A stretch of 64,000 nt of DNA, from NCBI GenBank assembly GCA_018669475.1, contig JABHCC010000038.1, forward strand, positions 1-64,000, given 5' to 3'. Both the position numbers and the translations under genes were made by a program. Below, in pieces: positions 55,372-64,000 of this stretch (position 1 is the first letter of the stretch; the number at the start of each line of letters is the position of its first letter). A model generated the notes under the pieces. It saw only the letters and a program-made list of their open reading frames with translations, was not told the origin of the DNA and ran no database searches. This DNA is from Bacteroidota bacterium (GTDB lineage Bacteria > Bacteroidota > Bacteroidia > Bacteroidales > UBA12481).

Positions 55372-58209
55372 ATGCTTAAGCCTGAGACTCTGAATAAATT
55401 ATTTTCCTGCTTACTGATTGCTGGGATTATATTCTCTTTTACAAACTCTACTCATTCGCAGGAAACTCAAATTAGATACCTTTCAGGAACAGGAAATGAT
55501 AATACAGTTCCATGGGAGTTTTATTGCTCCGAAGGAATGAATAGTTCAGAATGGACAACAATCCAAGTTCCATCCTGCTGGGAGCTGCAAGGGTTTGGAT
55601 CCTATAATTATGGGATTGATCCATGGGAGGATAGAATGAACGAGCATGGTATGTATCGTCATGAATTTGTTATACCAAAAGAATGGAAGGATAAGAAAGT
55701 CAATATAGTGTTCGAGGGTGTAATGACGGATGCCGAGGTAAAAATCAATGGCAAAGCAGCTGGACCGAAACATCAGGGTGCATTTTATGAATTCAAGTAT
55801 GATATAAGCTCGCTTCTGAATTTTGGAAGTAAGATCAACAGGCTGGAAGTCTCTGTTCACAAGCATTCATCTGATAGCCTGGTGAATGAAGCCGAACGCT
55901 GGTGTGATTACTGGATCTTTGGTGGAATTTTCAGACCAGTGTATCTTGAAGTATTGCCTTCCAATCATATTGAAAGGATTGCAACAGATGCACAAGCAAA
56001 CGGGGATTTCAAATCTGATGTTTATTTCGAATCGCCAAAAGCGGCATATTTGGGAGTTGAGCTCCTGAATTTGAGTGGGGTGAAAATTACCGATCTCGAA
56101 GAAGAAATTCAGAATCCATCTCAAGGAAAAATCAGCCTGTCAACACATTTTGAGTATGTTAAGTCATGGAATCCTGAATTCCCAGCACTTTATGAAGTGG
56201 TCTATAAATTAATGGATAAAGATCATACCCTTTTGCATCAATCAAAAGTGAGGATAGGTTTCCGAACAGTTGAAGTAAAGGAAAAGGATGGAATTTATGT
56301 GAATGGAGCGAAAGTAAAATTCAAGGGAATCAGCCGGCACGTATTCTGGCCAACATCTGGAAGAACAACCAGTAAGAGTATTAGTATCTCCGATGTAAAT
56401 CTTATTAAGGAAATGAATATGAATGCGGTAAGGATGTCGCACTATCCTCCTGACAAACATTTCCTTGATGCTTGTGATTCCCTCGGCCTGTTCGTATTTG
56501 ATGAACTAGCAGGTTGGGGTCCACCGGCTTACGGTACTGAAACTGGCAGGAAGCTAGTAAAAGAACTTGTAATCCGTGATGAAAACCATCCATCTATCCT
56601 TTTCTGGGGTAATGGAAATGAGGGAGGCTGGAATCCTGATCTGGATGATGATTTTCAGATCTATGACATTCAACAAAGGGAGACCATACGACCACGCCAG
56701 TTATTCCGAAAAATAAATACTCTTCATTATTTCAAATATAATTACCTGGCTTATGACAGCTATATTCAGGACCGGATATTCATCACAACAGAATTTCTGC
56801 ATGGATGCTGGGATGAAGGCCATGGAGCAGCTCTTGATGATTACTGGAAACTGATGTGGGACAACCCGATCTGTGCCGGTGGTTTTCTATGGAATTTTTC
56901 TGATGAGGCTATTTTGAGAACCGATCGCAATGGAATTCTGGATGTTGATGGAAACCATGCGGCTGATGGAATAACAGGACCAGCCCGTGAAAAGGAGGGT
57001 AGCTTTTATACCGTAAAAGAGATATGGGCTCCTGTTTATTTTGAAAAGAAGTTTATCACCCCCTCATTTGATGGAAAATTTGATATAGAAAATCGTTATC
57101 ACTATACTAATCTGAACCTGTGTGAATTTGCGGCACAATGGATAAACTTCAGGGGGCCTGATGAAAGCGGAACTGACCCTTCTTCTCTTATCGAAGGTAA
57201 TATTCCTGCAATTGATCTGGAACCTGGAATAAAAGGTGTTTTGTCGGTAGATTTACCTGATAATTGGGCTTCTTTTGATGCGCTGTATATTAAAGCTACT
57301 GATCCGCATGGTAAGGAAATATTTACCTGGAGCCTTCCGCTTAAAGGTCCCGGTGAGAAGACTTATGATGAGCTGGTAAGTGCTGAAGATGAAGGAGATA
57401 TTAAAGTTGATGTTACAGGTGCTTCAGTATTGCTTAGATCAGGAGATTTATCATTTGAATTTGACAAGTGCACTGGTTCTCTAGCAAGGGCATCAAATAA
57501 TGGTAAGAAAATCAGCTTGTATAATGGGCCCAGATTTATAACTCAGCGTGAGATAGAATTAAGCGGTTTTGATCATTTTGAGGATGAAGGTGGCAATTAC
57601 GTAATTAAGTTTTCATTTCAGGGAGAGCTTACCAAGTTCAGAAATATTCAGTATGAGATCAAGTGGACTGTAAAAGCAGATGGTTTACTTGACCTGGATG
57701 TCAGCGGTCATTACATGCAGGGCATAAGTTTCGATTATCCTGAAGAAAATATCAAATCTATACGAAGGCTTGGCGACGGACCATTTAGAGTTTGGCGTAA
57801 CCGTATGAAAGGAACCACACTCGGAGTTTGGGAAGATGACTACAATAATACTATCACTGCCGATCCGGCATCCGGCTATGACTATCCGGAGTTCAAAGGT
57901 TTTTTCTCTTCACTTTATTGGGCAAAGCTGATGAACAAGGATAACAGTAGTATGACAGTATATTGCCACACACCTTATACTTTCCTTCGTGTTTTTACCC
58001 CTGAAAAGCCGTCTGAATCCAGGGAAGGCTGGGGATCTGATGCTTTAGTTTGTCCTGATGGGGATATATCATTCCTAAATGCTATACCTCCCTTGGGTAC
58101 TATGTTTAAAAGAGCTGAAGATCTCGGGCCGCAATCACAGCTTGAAACAGTTTATGGATGGGATGCGGAACCTGTGAGAATCAGTCTGACTTTTGATTTT
58201 AGAAAATAA
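55372..58209 (+). CDS. GH2-family beta-glycosidase (beta-galactosidase-like)
   Basis: A 945-residue exported enzyme (signal about 1-29). The GH2 order is present: sugar-binding jellyroll (VPSCWELQGFGSYNYG; FEGVMTDAEVKINGK), Ig-like domain, then TIM barrel (VKFKGISRHVFWPTSGR; MNMNAVRMSHYPPDKHFLDA; FVFDELAGWG). Candidate acid/base is E417 in FWGNGNEGGW and candidate nucleophile is E474 in FITTEFLHG. A long C-terminal part (about 640-945) is beta-rich, with a late domain resembling the GH2 C-terminal sandwich. GH2 covers beta-galactosidases, glucuronidases and mannosidases, and the specificity cannot be set from sequence. It follows the GH63-like gene by 33 bp. Confidence 0.88.
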   Translation: MLKPETLNKLFSCLLIAGIIFSFTNSTHSQETQIRYLSGTGNDNTVPWEFYCSEGMNSSEWTTIQVPSCWELQGFGSYNYGIDPWEDRMNEHGMYRHEFVIPKEWKDKKVNIVFEGVMTDAEVKINGKAAGPKHQGAFYEFKYDISSLLNFGSKINRLEVSVHKHSSDSLVNEAERWCDYWIFGGIFRPVYLEVLPSNHIERIATDAQANGDFKSDVYFESPKAAYLGVELLNLSGVKITDLEEEIQNPSQGKISLSTHFEYVKSWNPEFPALYEVVYKLMDKDHTLLHQSKVRIGFRTVEVKEKDGIYVNGAKVKFKGISRHVFWPTSGRTTSKSISISDVNLIKEMNMNAVRMSHYPPDKHFLDACDSLGLFVFDELAGWGPPAYGTETGRKLVKELVIRDENHPSILFWGNGNEGGWNPDLDDDFQIYDIQQRETIRPRQLFRKINTLHYFKYNYLAYDSYIQDRIFITTEFLHGCWDEGHGAALDDYWKLMWDNPICAGGFLWNFSDEAILRTDRNGILDVDGNHAADGITGPAREKEGSFYTVKEIWAPVYFEKKFITPSFDGKFDIENRYHYTNLNLCEFAAQWINFRGPDESGTDPSSLIEGNIPAIDLEPGIKGVLSVDLPDNWASFDALYIKATDPHGKEIFTWSLPLKGPGEKTYDELVSAEDEGDIKVDVTGASVLLRSGDLSFEFDKCTGSLARASNNGKKISLYNGPRFITQREIELSGFDHFEDEGGNYVIKFSFQGELTKFRNIQYEIKWTVKADGLLDLDVSGHYMQGISFDYPEENIKSIRRLGDGPFRVWRNRMKGTTLGVWEDDYNNTITADPASGYDYPEFKGFFSSLYWAKLMNKDNSSMTVYCHTPYTFLRVFTPEKPSESREGWGSDALVCPDGDISFLNAIPPLGTMFKRAEDLGPQSQLETVYGWDAEPVRISLTFDFRK

Positions 58210-58255
58210 GAAATGTAATTTTTCGAGAAAATAAACAAAACCTAAAAATATACTT

Positions 58256-59884
58256 ATGATCAAAAGATGTTTACAGCTTAGCATGATCCTATTAGCATTA
58301 TCGGGAAGTGTGGTTGATATTGCAGCACAAATAAAAGGGAATGCAGGCGGTTACCTGATTACACAGCGCGAAAAAGTTGATGAATCTTTTAACGCTGGGT
58401 ACTCTATGTATTCAGCAGCCTATCCTCTGTTAAGGGAGTATCCGGGCAGGGAATTCCAATCAGGATTATTCGGGACATGGATGCATCCTCATCATGATGG
58501 ACCACTACCAGTGGAGAAATTATATACTGATATTGAAGGTGGCCTTGGCTGGTGGCGCGATACTGAATATGCAACAGCAACCCCCAAATTTATTATGGGA
58601 GGAGTACAGCTGAACTTTGTCGGATGGGCGAACGGACCCGGTGCCGGTCAGGGAAGAGACTGGGATAATCCTAAAGGGAAGTATGGAGTAGCACAACTAA
58701 GTCCTTGGGTACTATGGCCCCCGGATGGATTGAACCTTAAGCAAGGAACATGTGGAGAATTGTTCGGAAGCGGATACTTGCCTCTTCCTCTTACAGAACC
58801 TAAGGAAACAACTGCAGGTGTAGATGTTAGCACTGGAAATCAATGCTGGACCTTGTTTATCAATGCCGGAAATTTCAAAGGCCCCATAGCTTTTTTTACA
58901 CCATATTTCTGGACAAAAGCATCCGCCGAGGATCCACGGATCGATGGTTTATTTCTGGATCAGCGACCTTCTCAGGCAAACAAACCATTCCAACAGGAAA
59001 CTCAGCATATACATTCATATGAAGCTACTGATTCTAAAGACCAAAGGTATGCCCGCATGGCACCTACACAGTATCCTGTTGGACCAGACGGTAATACTGA
59101 ATTATTGCACCGTTTGATGGTCTATAATAAAAAGGCACTCTGGGATGATGTTGAAGCATGGTTCAAAGGAGGAGATCCGGTAGGTGGTAAAATTGATGTT
59201 GAGGAGGCTGAGATGCAGAAATTTAAAAAAGGAGTGAGGTCGAACTGGAGGTTTTATGGAGAGCATATTCCCAAGGACAAGCGAGCCCTGATGAATATTA
59301 CTGATTATATGGATGCAGATGTAACAGAGCCGGCAACTTTAAAAGTTAGATGGGAAGGCGACCTAATTAAGAAACATGATACAGGAAATGGTATGGTAAT
59401 AACCTTACCGGAGTATTATAAACTGGTAAAAAAAGATGATGATGAAGTTGGGGAATGGGTCGCAATAGCACCTGAAGAGGTGCCGGAAGAAACCGGATTG
59501 CACAATGTTGATTTTAGCAATAAAGTCCCAAGAAATCCTTTAGCATATGTTACTCCTGATGAAGAAAACAGTAGCTGGAAAAGTCCGGGCCCCGTCGACG
59601 GGCCATTTAAGGTGAAAATTGGTGATGGCAGTACACTGACTTATTACTGGTACAGATTCGCCGACCAGCCAGCTTTGCTTAATGCAGACATGACAAAAGA
59701 GGAGCGTGAAGAAATGCAGAGAAGGGTAGAGTTGCTACACAAGCACTGGACCAAAGAACGTGAATATCTTCCGCCTCCAATGATTGGTGAATTGGCAGAT
59801 ATTGATCCTTCTTTGATAATGGTTCCTCCAAAGGGTTTGGAGATTGGATATGTACCGATCGTGACAAGCCAGGGAATTGAATAG
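58256..59884 (+). CDS. Exported protein consisting of unrecognised 'domain A'
   Basis: A 542-residue secreted protein (signal about 1-25, ending DIAAQ). I do not recognise the family. It is collinear with the first ~540 residues of the next protein: both have MYSAAYPL/FYSAVWPL near the start, GVAQLS/GIAQLS followed by PPD, YLPLPLTEP/YMALPFTEP and AGNFKGPIAFF/TANFKGPIAYF. Both also have TYYWYRFADQP/TYYWYRFVDQP, and both end with PPKGLEIGYVPIVT/PPKGLEYGYVPIVT. The many conserved Trp, Tyr, Asp and Glu residues suggest a carbohydrate-active or binding domain. No sorting domain is present. It starts 46 bp after the GH2 gene and is probably co-transcribed with it. Confidence 0.75.
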   Translation: MIKRCLQLSMILLALSGSVVDIAAQIKGNAGGYLITQREKVDESFNAGYSMYSAAYPLLREYPGREFQSGLFGTWMHPHHDGPLPVEKLYTDIEGGLGWWRDTEYATATPKFIMGGVQLNFVGWANGPGAGQGRDWDNPKGKYGVAQLSPWVLWPPDGLNLKQGTCGELFGSGYLPLPLTEPKETTAGVDVSTGNQCWTLFINAGNFKGPIAFFTPYFWTKASAEDPRIDGLFLDQRPSQANKPFQQETQHIHSYEATDSKDQRYARMAPTQYPVGPDGNTELLHRLMVYNKKALWDDVEAWFKGGDPVGGKIDVEEAEMQKFKKGVRSNWRFYGEHIPKDKRALMNITDYMDADVTEPATLKVRWEGDLIKKHDTGNGMVITLPEYYKLVKKDDDEVGEWVAIAPEEVPEETGLHNVDFSNKVPRNPLAYVTPDEENSSWKSPGPVDGPFKVKIGDGSTLTYYWYRFADQPALLNADMTKEEREEMQRRVELLHKHWTKEREYLPPPMIGELADIDPSLIMVPPKGLEIGYVPIVTSQGIE

Positions 59885-59940
59885 TTATGAGTTATGAGTT
59901 ATGAAATGTAATCTGTAGGGACGAGCTCTTGTGGTTGTCC
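59884..59940. repeat. GTTATGA triplet and REP-like palindrome
   Basis: Three tandem GTTATGA units (59884-59904) are followed by an imperfect palindrome GGACGA (59919-59924) / TTGTCC (59935-59940) with a 10-nt loop and one G-T pair. They fill the 78-bp gap between the two domain-A genes. The palindrome resembles dispersed REP-type intergenic repeats; that resemblance is from memory and not tested. Confidence 0.5.
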
Positions 59941-59962
59941 ATGATGAAAAAAAATTAATAAA

Positions 59963-62900
59963 ATGTATAGAATAAATTATCTGTTTTTTATCCTGATTTT
60001 TCTTCTTTCATCTGGTGTTTGCATTGCGCAAGAAGATGTGAAAAATGATGATAAAGTTGGTGTTGTAAAGCAGCACTATCGAGGCTTGCATGGCTACATT
60101 GGGTATAGTGCCGCAAGGCCTTCAGATCGAACGGATTACAGCTACGGGATGGGTTTTTATTCTGCAGTTTGGCCCTTGATTGACAAGCCGATAGAACGAT
60201 TCCAAATCGGTCTGGCTTCTGCCTGGATGACTCCAAATAATTCTGATAATAAGGATAAACCCCTGGCCCCGATTGGGACTTATGCACGGGATAATTGGCC
60301 TGAGCGAGGACCAACTTGGGGAAGTGTATTTCAAACTATTGAGGGGGGACTAGGCTACTGGGCTCGCAATCGCTTCCGTTATGGACCTCCAAAATTCAGC
60401 ATGAATTCCACTCCTCAATGTTACGATTACGAAATTGGTTCACCGGGATGGTCATTCTTTTACGACACAGAAGCTCTACCAGATGACAGACTTGGGATAG
60501 CTCAATTGAGTAATCGCCTCCTGATTCCACCGGATGCTTTGCCATTCGAGGGAAACCCAAATGGAAAGTTTCTTGGCTGTACCTATATGGCTCTACCATT
60601 TACAGAGCCAACTAACGGCGATCCACCAACAGGAGACCAGGCCTGGACTTGTTTTCTTAGTACTGCAAATTTTAAGGGTCCAATTGCTTACTTCATCCCT
60701 GAGACATGGAGTAAAACTGGTAAATTATTTGATTACGATTTTATTTACGGTCGCGGACTTGATGCCAGACCGGCAAATATGGGTGGTGGTGCAATGGAAA
60801 TCAATACAGTGCCTTGTTTTGAATCACAAGATCAGGATGGTATTACCTATTCGAAAATACCACAACTGCAATTTCCTGTTGATGATCAGGGAAATACTTT
60901 GCTGGTGCAGGATGTGACATACTACTCTAAAGAAGCACTCTATGATTCTTTTAAAGGATGGCGTGATGGAGGAGAGCTTTGCTCAGGGCAATTCAATGAA
61001 ACTGGCGCCTGGGAATCCGCTCTTACCACACGTACAACGAAATTTGACCAAGCCGGTAAAGAAATCATCGGTGTTGAGCAAGTTTTCGACACCAAGGTTC
61101 ATGATGAAAATTTATGGGGTTTGGAATGGTTTGATGGTACTCGTAATGCTTTTGGAAACTTTCCCAGGTATTTCAAACATGAAGATGATCGACTAGTTGC
61201 TGTATCTGAGTCTGAGGTTCCGGGTGAGACCAATCTGCTGACAAAAGAATTCAATTTGGCGCGGGCGGGTGAGCCTTTCACTTCACCAAGAAAAGGAGCC
61301 TGGACGGTTCCCGGACCTAAAGCAGGCCCTTTTGAAGTTAATCTTACGGATGGATCTATTGTTACCTATTACTGGTATCGTTTTGTCGACCAGCCATCTT
61401 TTCAGCAATATAGCTTTAGCGAATCCAAGAAAGAAGAATTGCAGGCTCTGGTTGAAAAGATTCATAATCAATGGCCTATTGACAGAGACTATATGGCTCC
61501 ACCTACCAAGGGTGAACTCGCCACCTTTGATCCGGCGCTCCTGGTTACTCCACCAAAGGGCTTGGAATATGGATATGTCCCAATCGTGACCAACCAGCGT
61601 AAAGAAGAACCCAAAACCAATTGGAGCTTTGACGAAAAATCGGATAGCATAAAGGGGCATTACAGGATGATGGAAGGTGTTAAAGGTCAGGCTATTGTGA
61701 TGGATGGATATACCACTCGTATTGAGAGACCGGCCAATCAGGTTCCGGAATTGGATAAGGCATTTACAATTGAAGCCTGGATAGCAGTGGGAGCTTATCC
61801 ATGGAACTGGGCACCAATTGCAGCCCAGGAGAATACTATCAGTACCAACTCAAACCTGGACGAAATTTGTTGGCCTGATGATATAACAGAAAAGTCATCA
61901 AAGGAAGGATTCTTTTTTGGTATAAGTCCACAGGGTAATTTGGGCTTACATATTGGAAATGGTAAGTGGCAAATATGCCGTTCTGAGGATAGAATACCAC
62001 TGCAGGAATGGACTCATGTTGCAGCTAGTTATGATGAAATAACCGGAGTAGTTCTTTATATAAATGGTAAAAAGGCTGCTAGTCTGGATGTTGAAGGCTT
62101 TATACAGGCCAGGTCGGAAGAGTTAAGGATAGGAATGCCTCGCCAAAAGATTGAGGCCTCTAATCCTGTTCGTGCATTTGCCACACTACCCAGTTGGTAT
62201 TCCTTTGATGGTATTCTTGATGAAATTCATTTGGTTCCAGAGTTAAAATCAGATAGGGAAATCGCCAATAGTTTTTCTTCTTTAAAGCCTGATTTTGAGC
62301 CTGATCTACCACCAAGAGTGATGCCCTCAGGACCTAAAGGCAAGGGGAAATTCGGTGCATCCTATACCCACCTAAAATACTTTCCTGAGTGGGATGCTCA
62401 ATGGCGGCTCGAATCTGATCCGGATATTGTAGTTCAATTTGATGATTCTCCCGTTCGCGTTGTGTTTTGGCGTGGAACACGTTACGGACCTGCCTGGGTG
62501 ATGGAGAATGGTATATGGATGGGCGATCAGAGTATTGAAAACTTCAATGGTGAGGATGGATGCATCGAGCATATGCTTGATCCGCGTTGCCGTTTTTCCC
62601 ATGTTAGGATTATTGAGAACACACCTGCACGGGCAGTTATCCATTGGCGTTACCTCCCAACCTCCGCTAACGGTAATCATTCCCAGGTTGATCCAATATC
62701 AGGATGGGAGGATTGGGTTGATGAGTATTATACTTTTTATCCTGATCAAGTTGGGTTCCGAAAGGTTGTTCTTCATTCTGATGGGGTATCACTATGGCCA
62801 GAAGAAGTTATCGGTCTTTGTCAGCCTGGTCAGCGACCCGAGGACATAATAGAATTAGATGCAATGACACTGTCAAACCTCAAAGGAGAGCAGCACACCT

Positions 62901-63646
62901 ATAGTTGGGCTGAGAACTCCCCTAAGTTTCGAAATAAAGGACGTTGGGAGCTTGGCGGATATATTCATTTTGGTGAGGAGCTGGGTGAAAAGCCAAATAT
63001 CATGATGGTAAATATGAAGTCTGAGTACAAGCCCTTTCAGATATTTGAATTGGAATGTAATCTGACCACCTTTGCCCATGAACACCGTAAAGAGGTCTCA
63101 CATTTTCCATGGTGGAACCATTGGCCTGCAGCCATGATTCCGTCTGATGGAAGGTACTGCCAGGCCGCTGATCGACCTTCACACTTCTCTTTAGCCTGGG
63201 CCAGTCCAAGACCGCATAAAGGAGAAAACAATACATACTGGTGGACCTGGATGTATGGCGCTACCAAAGATGAGATTGGAGAATTAACCCCCTTGGCTAA
63301 ATCATGGTCAAGGCCACCAATGCTTGTAATCAACTCAGGAGCTGCTGATAGTAAATTTGATTCTACTCAACGATGTTATGTTGTCTCAAATAATGACCAA
63401 AAGAAAATTGACAAACTTGAATTTACTATACAGGCTACTGAAGATAGTCCGGTTGTTAATCCCGCATTTGTAATTAAGAATTGGGGAGACCATCAGGTGA
63501 AACTGAGAGTAAATGGCAAAAAAATAAAACAAGGAAAGAACTTTCGAATCGGGCATGTCAGAACAATCAATCAATATGATCTGGTCATTTGGCTTGAGCT
63601 GGAATCGGATTCCAAAATGGAATTCTCTATTGAGCACAAGAAATAA
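59963..63646 (+). CDS. Three-module exported protein: domain A - LamG - domain B
   Basis: A 1227-residue secreted protein (signal about 1-22, ending GVCIAQ). Residues about 25-550 are domain A, as in the preceding protein. Residues about 560-770 are a LamG jellyroll (FTIEAWIAVGAYPWNW; LYINGKKAASLDVEG). Residues about 790-1227 are domain B, as at 2075-4132. Shared B blocks are KFGASYTHLKYFPEWD, VVFWRGTRYGPAW, RFSHVRIIENTPARAV, MKSEYKPF, WWNHWPA and LAKSWSRPPML. Joining A and B in one chain implies that they act on the same substrate. No catalytic assignment is possible by eye. The modular layout, size and export fit a polysaccharide-degrading enzyme. Confidence 0.78.
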   Translation: MYRINYLFFILIFLLSSGVCIAQEDVKNDDKVGVVKQHYRGLHGYIGYSAARPSDRTDYSYGMGFYSAVWPLIDKPIERFQIGLASAWMTPNNSDNKDKPLAPIGTYARDNWPERGPTWGSVFQTIEGGLGYWARNRFRYGPPKFSMNSTPQCYDYEIGSPGWSFFYDTEALPDDRLGIAQLSNRLLIPPDALPFEGNPNGKFLGCTYMALPFTEPTNGDPPTGDQAWTCFLSTANFKGPIAYFIPETWSKTGKLFDYDFIYGRGLDARPANMGGGAMEINTVPCFESQDQDGITYSKIPQLQFPVDDQGNTLLVQDVTYYSKEALYDSFKGWRDGGELCSGQFNETGAWESALTTRTTKFDQAGKEIIGVEQVFDTKVHDENLWGLEWFDGTRNAFGNFPRYFKHEDDRLVAVSESEVPGETNLLTKEFNLARAGEPFTSPRKGAWTVPGPKAGPFEVNLTDGSIVTYYWYRFVDQPSFQQYSFSESKKEELQALVEKIHNQWPIDRDYMAPPTKGELATFDPALLVTPPKGLEYGYVPIVTNQRKEEPKTNWSFDEKSDSIKGHYRMMEGVKGQAIVMDGYTTRIERPANQVPELDKAFTIEAWIAVGAYPWNWAPIAAQENTISTNSNLDEICWPDDITEKSSKEGFFFGISPQGNLGLHIGNGKWQICRSEDRIPLQEWTHVAASYDEITGVVLYINGKKAASLDVEGFIQARSEELRIGMPRQKIEASNPVRAFATLPSWYSFDGILDEIHLVPELKSDREIANSFSSLKPDFEPDLPPRVMPSGPKGKGKFGASYTHLKYFPEWDAQWRLESDPDIVVQFDDSPVRVVFWRGTRYGPAWVMENGIWMGDQSIENFNGEDGCIEHMLDPRCRFSHVRIIENTPARAVIHWRYLPTSANGNHSQVDPISGWEDWVDEYYTFYPDQVGFRKVVLHSDGVSLWPEEVIGLCQPGQRPEDIIELDAMTLSNLKGEQHTYSWAENSPKFRNKGRWELGGYIHFGEELGEKPNIMMVNMKSEYKPFQIFELECNLTTFAHEHRKEVSHFPWWNHWPAAMIPSDGRYCQAADRPSHFSLAWASPRPHKGENNTYWWTWMYGATKDEIGELTPLAKSWSRPPMLVINSGAADSKFDSTQRCYVVSNNDQKKIDKLEFTIQATEDSPVVNPAFVIKNWGDHQVKLRVNGKKIKQGKNFRIGHVRTINQYDLVIWLELESDSKMEFSIEHKK

Positions 63647-63670
63647 TCATTCCAATTAAATCAATAGGCT

Positions 63671-64000
63671 ATGAAACGATGGAAACTTATTTTACTGGTT
63701 TTTATAATCATACTTTCAAATGGTGAAGTATTTTCTCAATCATCAGATTTCTTTGCCTATTACACTCGACTGGATTTTGAGGATGAAAACAATACTGGAA
63801 AGTATGCAGATATTGTAATTCAGATAAACAACTCCGGTCGTGTGATTTTCAGTAGGGAGTACAGCTATCTGCCCTATTGGGAGACGAAGAGCTCGAAGCA
63901 ATTTTTCGATCGGATTATTCCTTTCAAAGGAGATGGTACAAGTGAACGCCCAGACCGAGTCAATAAGTGTTCGTATGTCAGAATTGTTGAGAATTCAGGA
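63671..64000 (+). CDS. Start of another exported domain-B protein (cut by window end)
   Basis: The frame opens at ATG 63671, 24 bp after the previous stop, and stays open to the last base (110 codons visible). A signal peptide (MKRWKLILLVFIIILSNGEV, ending VFSQ) is followed directly by domain-B-type sequence: RVIFSREYSYLPYWE aligns with VFWRGTSFVPCW, and CSYVRIVENSG aligns with FSHVRIIENTA. There is no LamG module between signal and B, so this would be a fourth arrangement of the A/LamG/B set. The remainder lies outside the window. Confidence 0.7.
   Translation, partial: MKRWKLILLVFIIILSNGEVFSQSSDFFAYYTRLDFEDENNTGKYADIVIQINNSGRVIFSREYSYLPYWETKSSKQFFDRIIPFKGDGTSERPDRVNKCSYVRIVENSG

Noticed and set aside
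30309-63646. Assignment of the locus to ulvan
   Set aside because: Sulfatases and rhamnosidases fit, but no ulvan lyase or GH105 is visible, and GH27, GH92 and GH38-like enzymes suggest a different or more complex glycan.

Overview
The window reads as part of a polysaccharide utilization locus (PUL) from a Bacteroidota bacterium, probably a marine or gut-type Bacteroidia member. It holds a SusC/SusD pair, a one-protein hybrid two-component sensor (HTCS), sulfatases, many exported glycoside hydrolases and two proteins with type IX secretion (T9SS) C-terminal sorting domains. It is AT-rich with few Shine-Dalgarno signals. No tRNA, rRNA or CRISPR was seen.

Layout. (1) 1-13.2 kb: a truncated histidine kinase, a divergent uroporphyrinogen-decarboxylase-like protein, a LamG plus unknown-domain protein, a TPR/AraC regulator lacking the usual membrane helix, a GH36-like lipoprotein, and a 1386-residue GH27 alpha-galactosidase fused to an M64-type metallopeptidase. 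(2) 12.9-13.6 kb: four small hairpins beside a REP-associated tyrosine transposase (RAYT). (3) 13.7-24.0 kb: a GH106 rhamnosidase facing a minus-strand group of HTCS, sulfatase and Gfo/Idh/MocA oxidoreductase. (4) 24.0-30.3 kb: regulatory intergenic region, then susC, susD and a surface lipoprotein, closed by a strong terminator. (5) 30.3-64 kb: a run of plus-strand genes: two arylsulfotransferase-like T9SS proteins, sulfatase, GH92, GH106, GH38-like, sulfatase, a frameshifted beta-propeller gene, SGNH esterase, GH78, DUF4091/GH123-like, GH63-like, GH2, and three proteins built from two unrecognised domains (called A and B here); the last runs off the window.

How it works together (inference): the HTCS senses a glycan fragment in the periplasm and activates susCD. 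A perfect 12-bp direct repeat with 21-bp periodicity upstream of susC is the best candidate binding site. Three sulfatases, an acetylesterase-like protein, two GH106, GH78, GH2, GH27, GH92 and GH38-like enzymes fit a sulfated, acylated, rhamnose-containing branched glycan, possibly attached to protein. No recognised endo-acting lyase or hydrolase is in view, so unknown domains A and B are candidates for that step.

Most novel signals: a ~104-bp leader element present three times at constant spacing from a start codon; the glycosidase-peptidase fusion; the A / A-LamG-B / LamG-B / B module shuffling; and the paired arylsulfotransferase-like proteins inside a desulfation locus.
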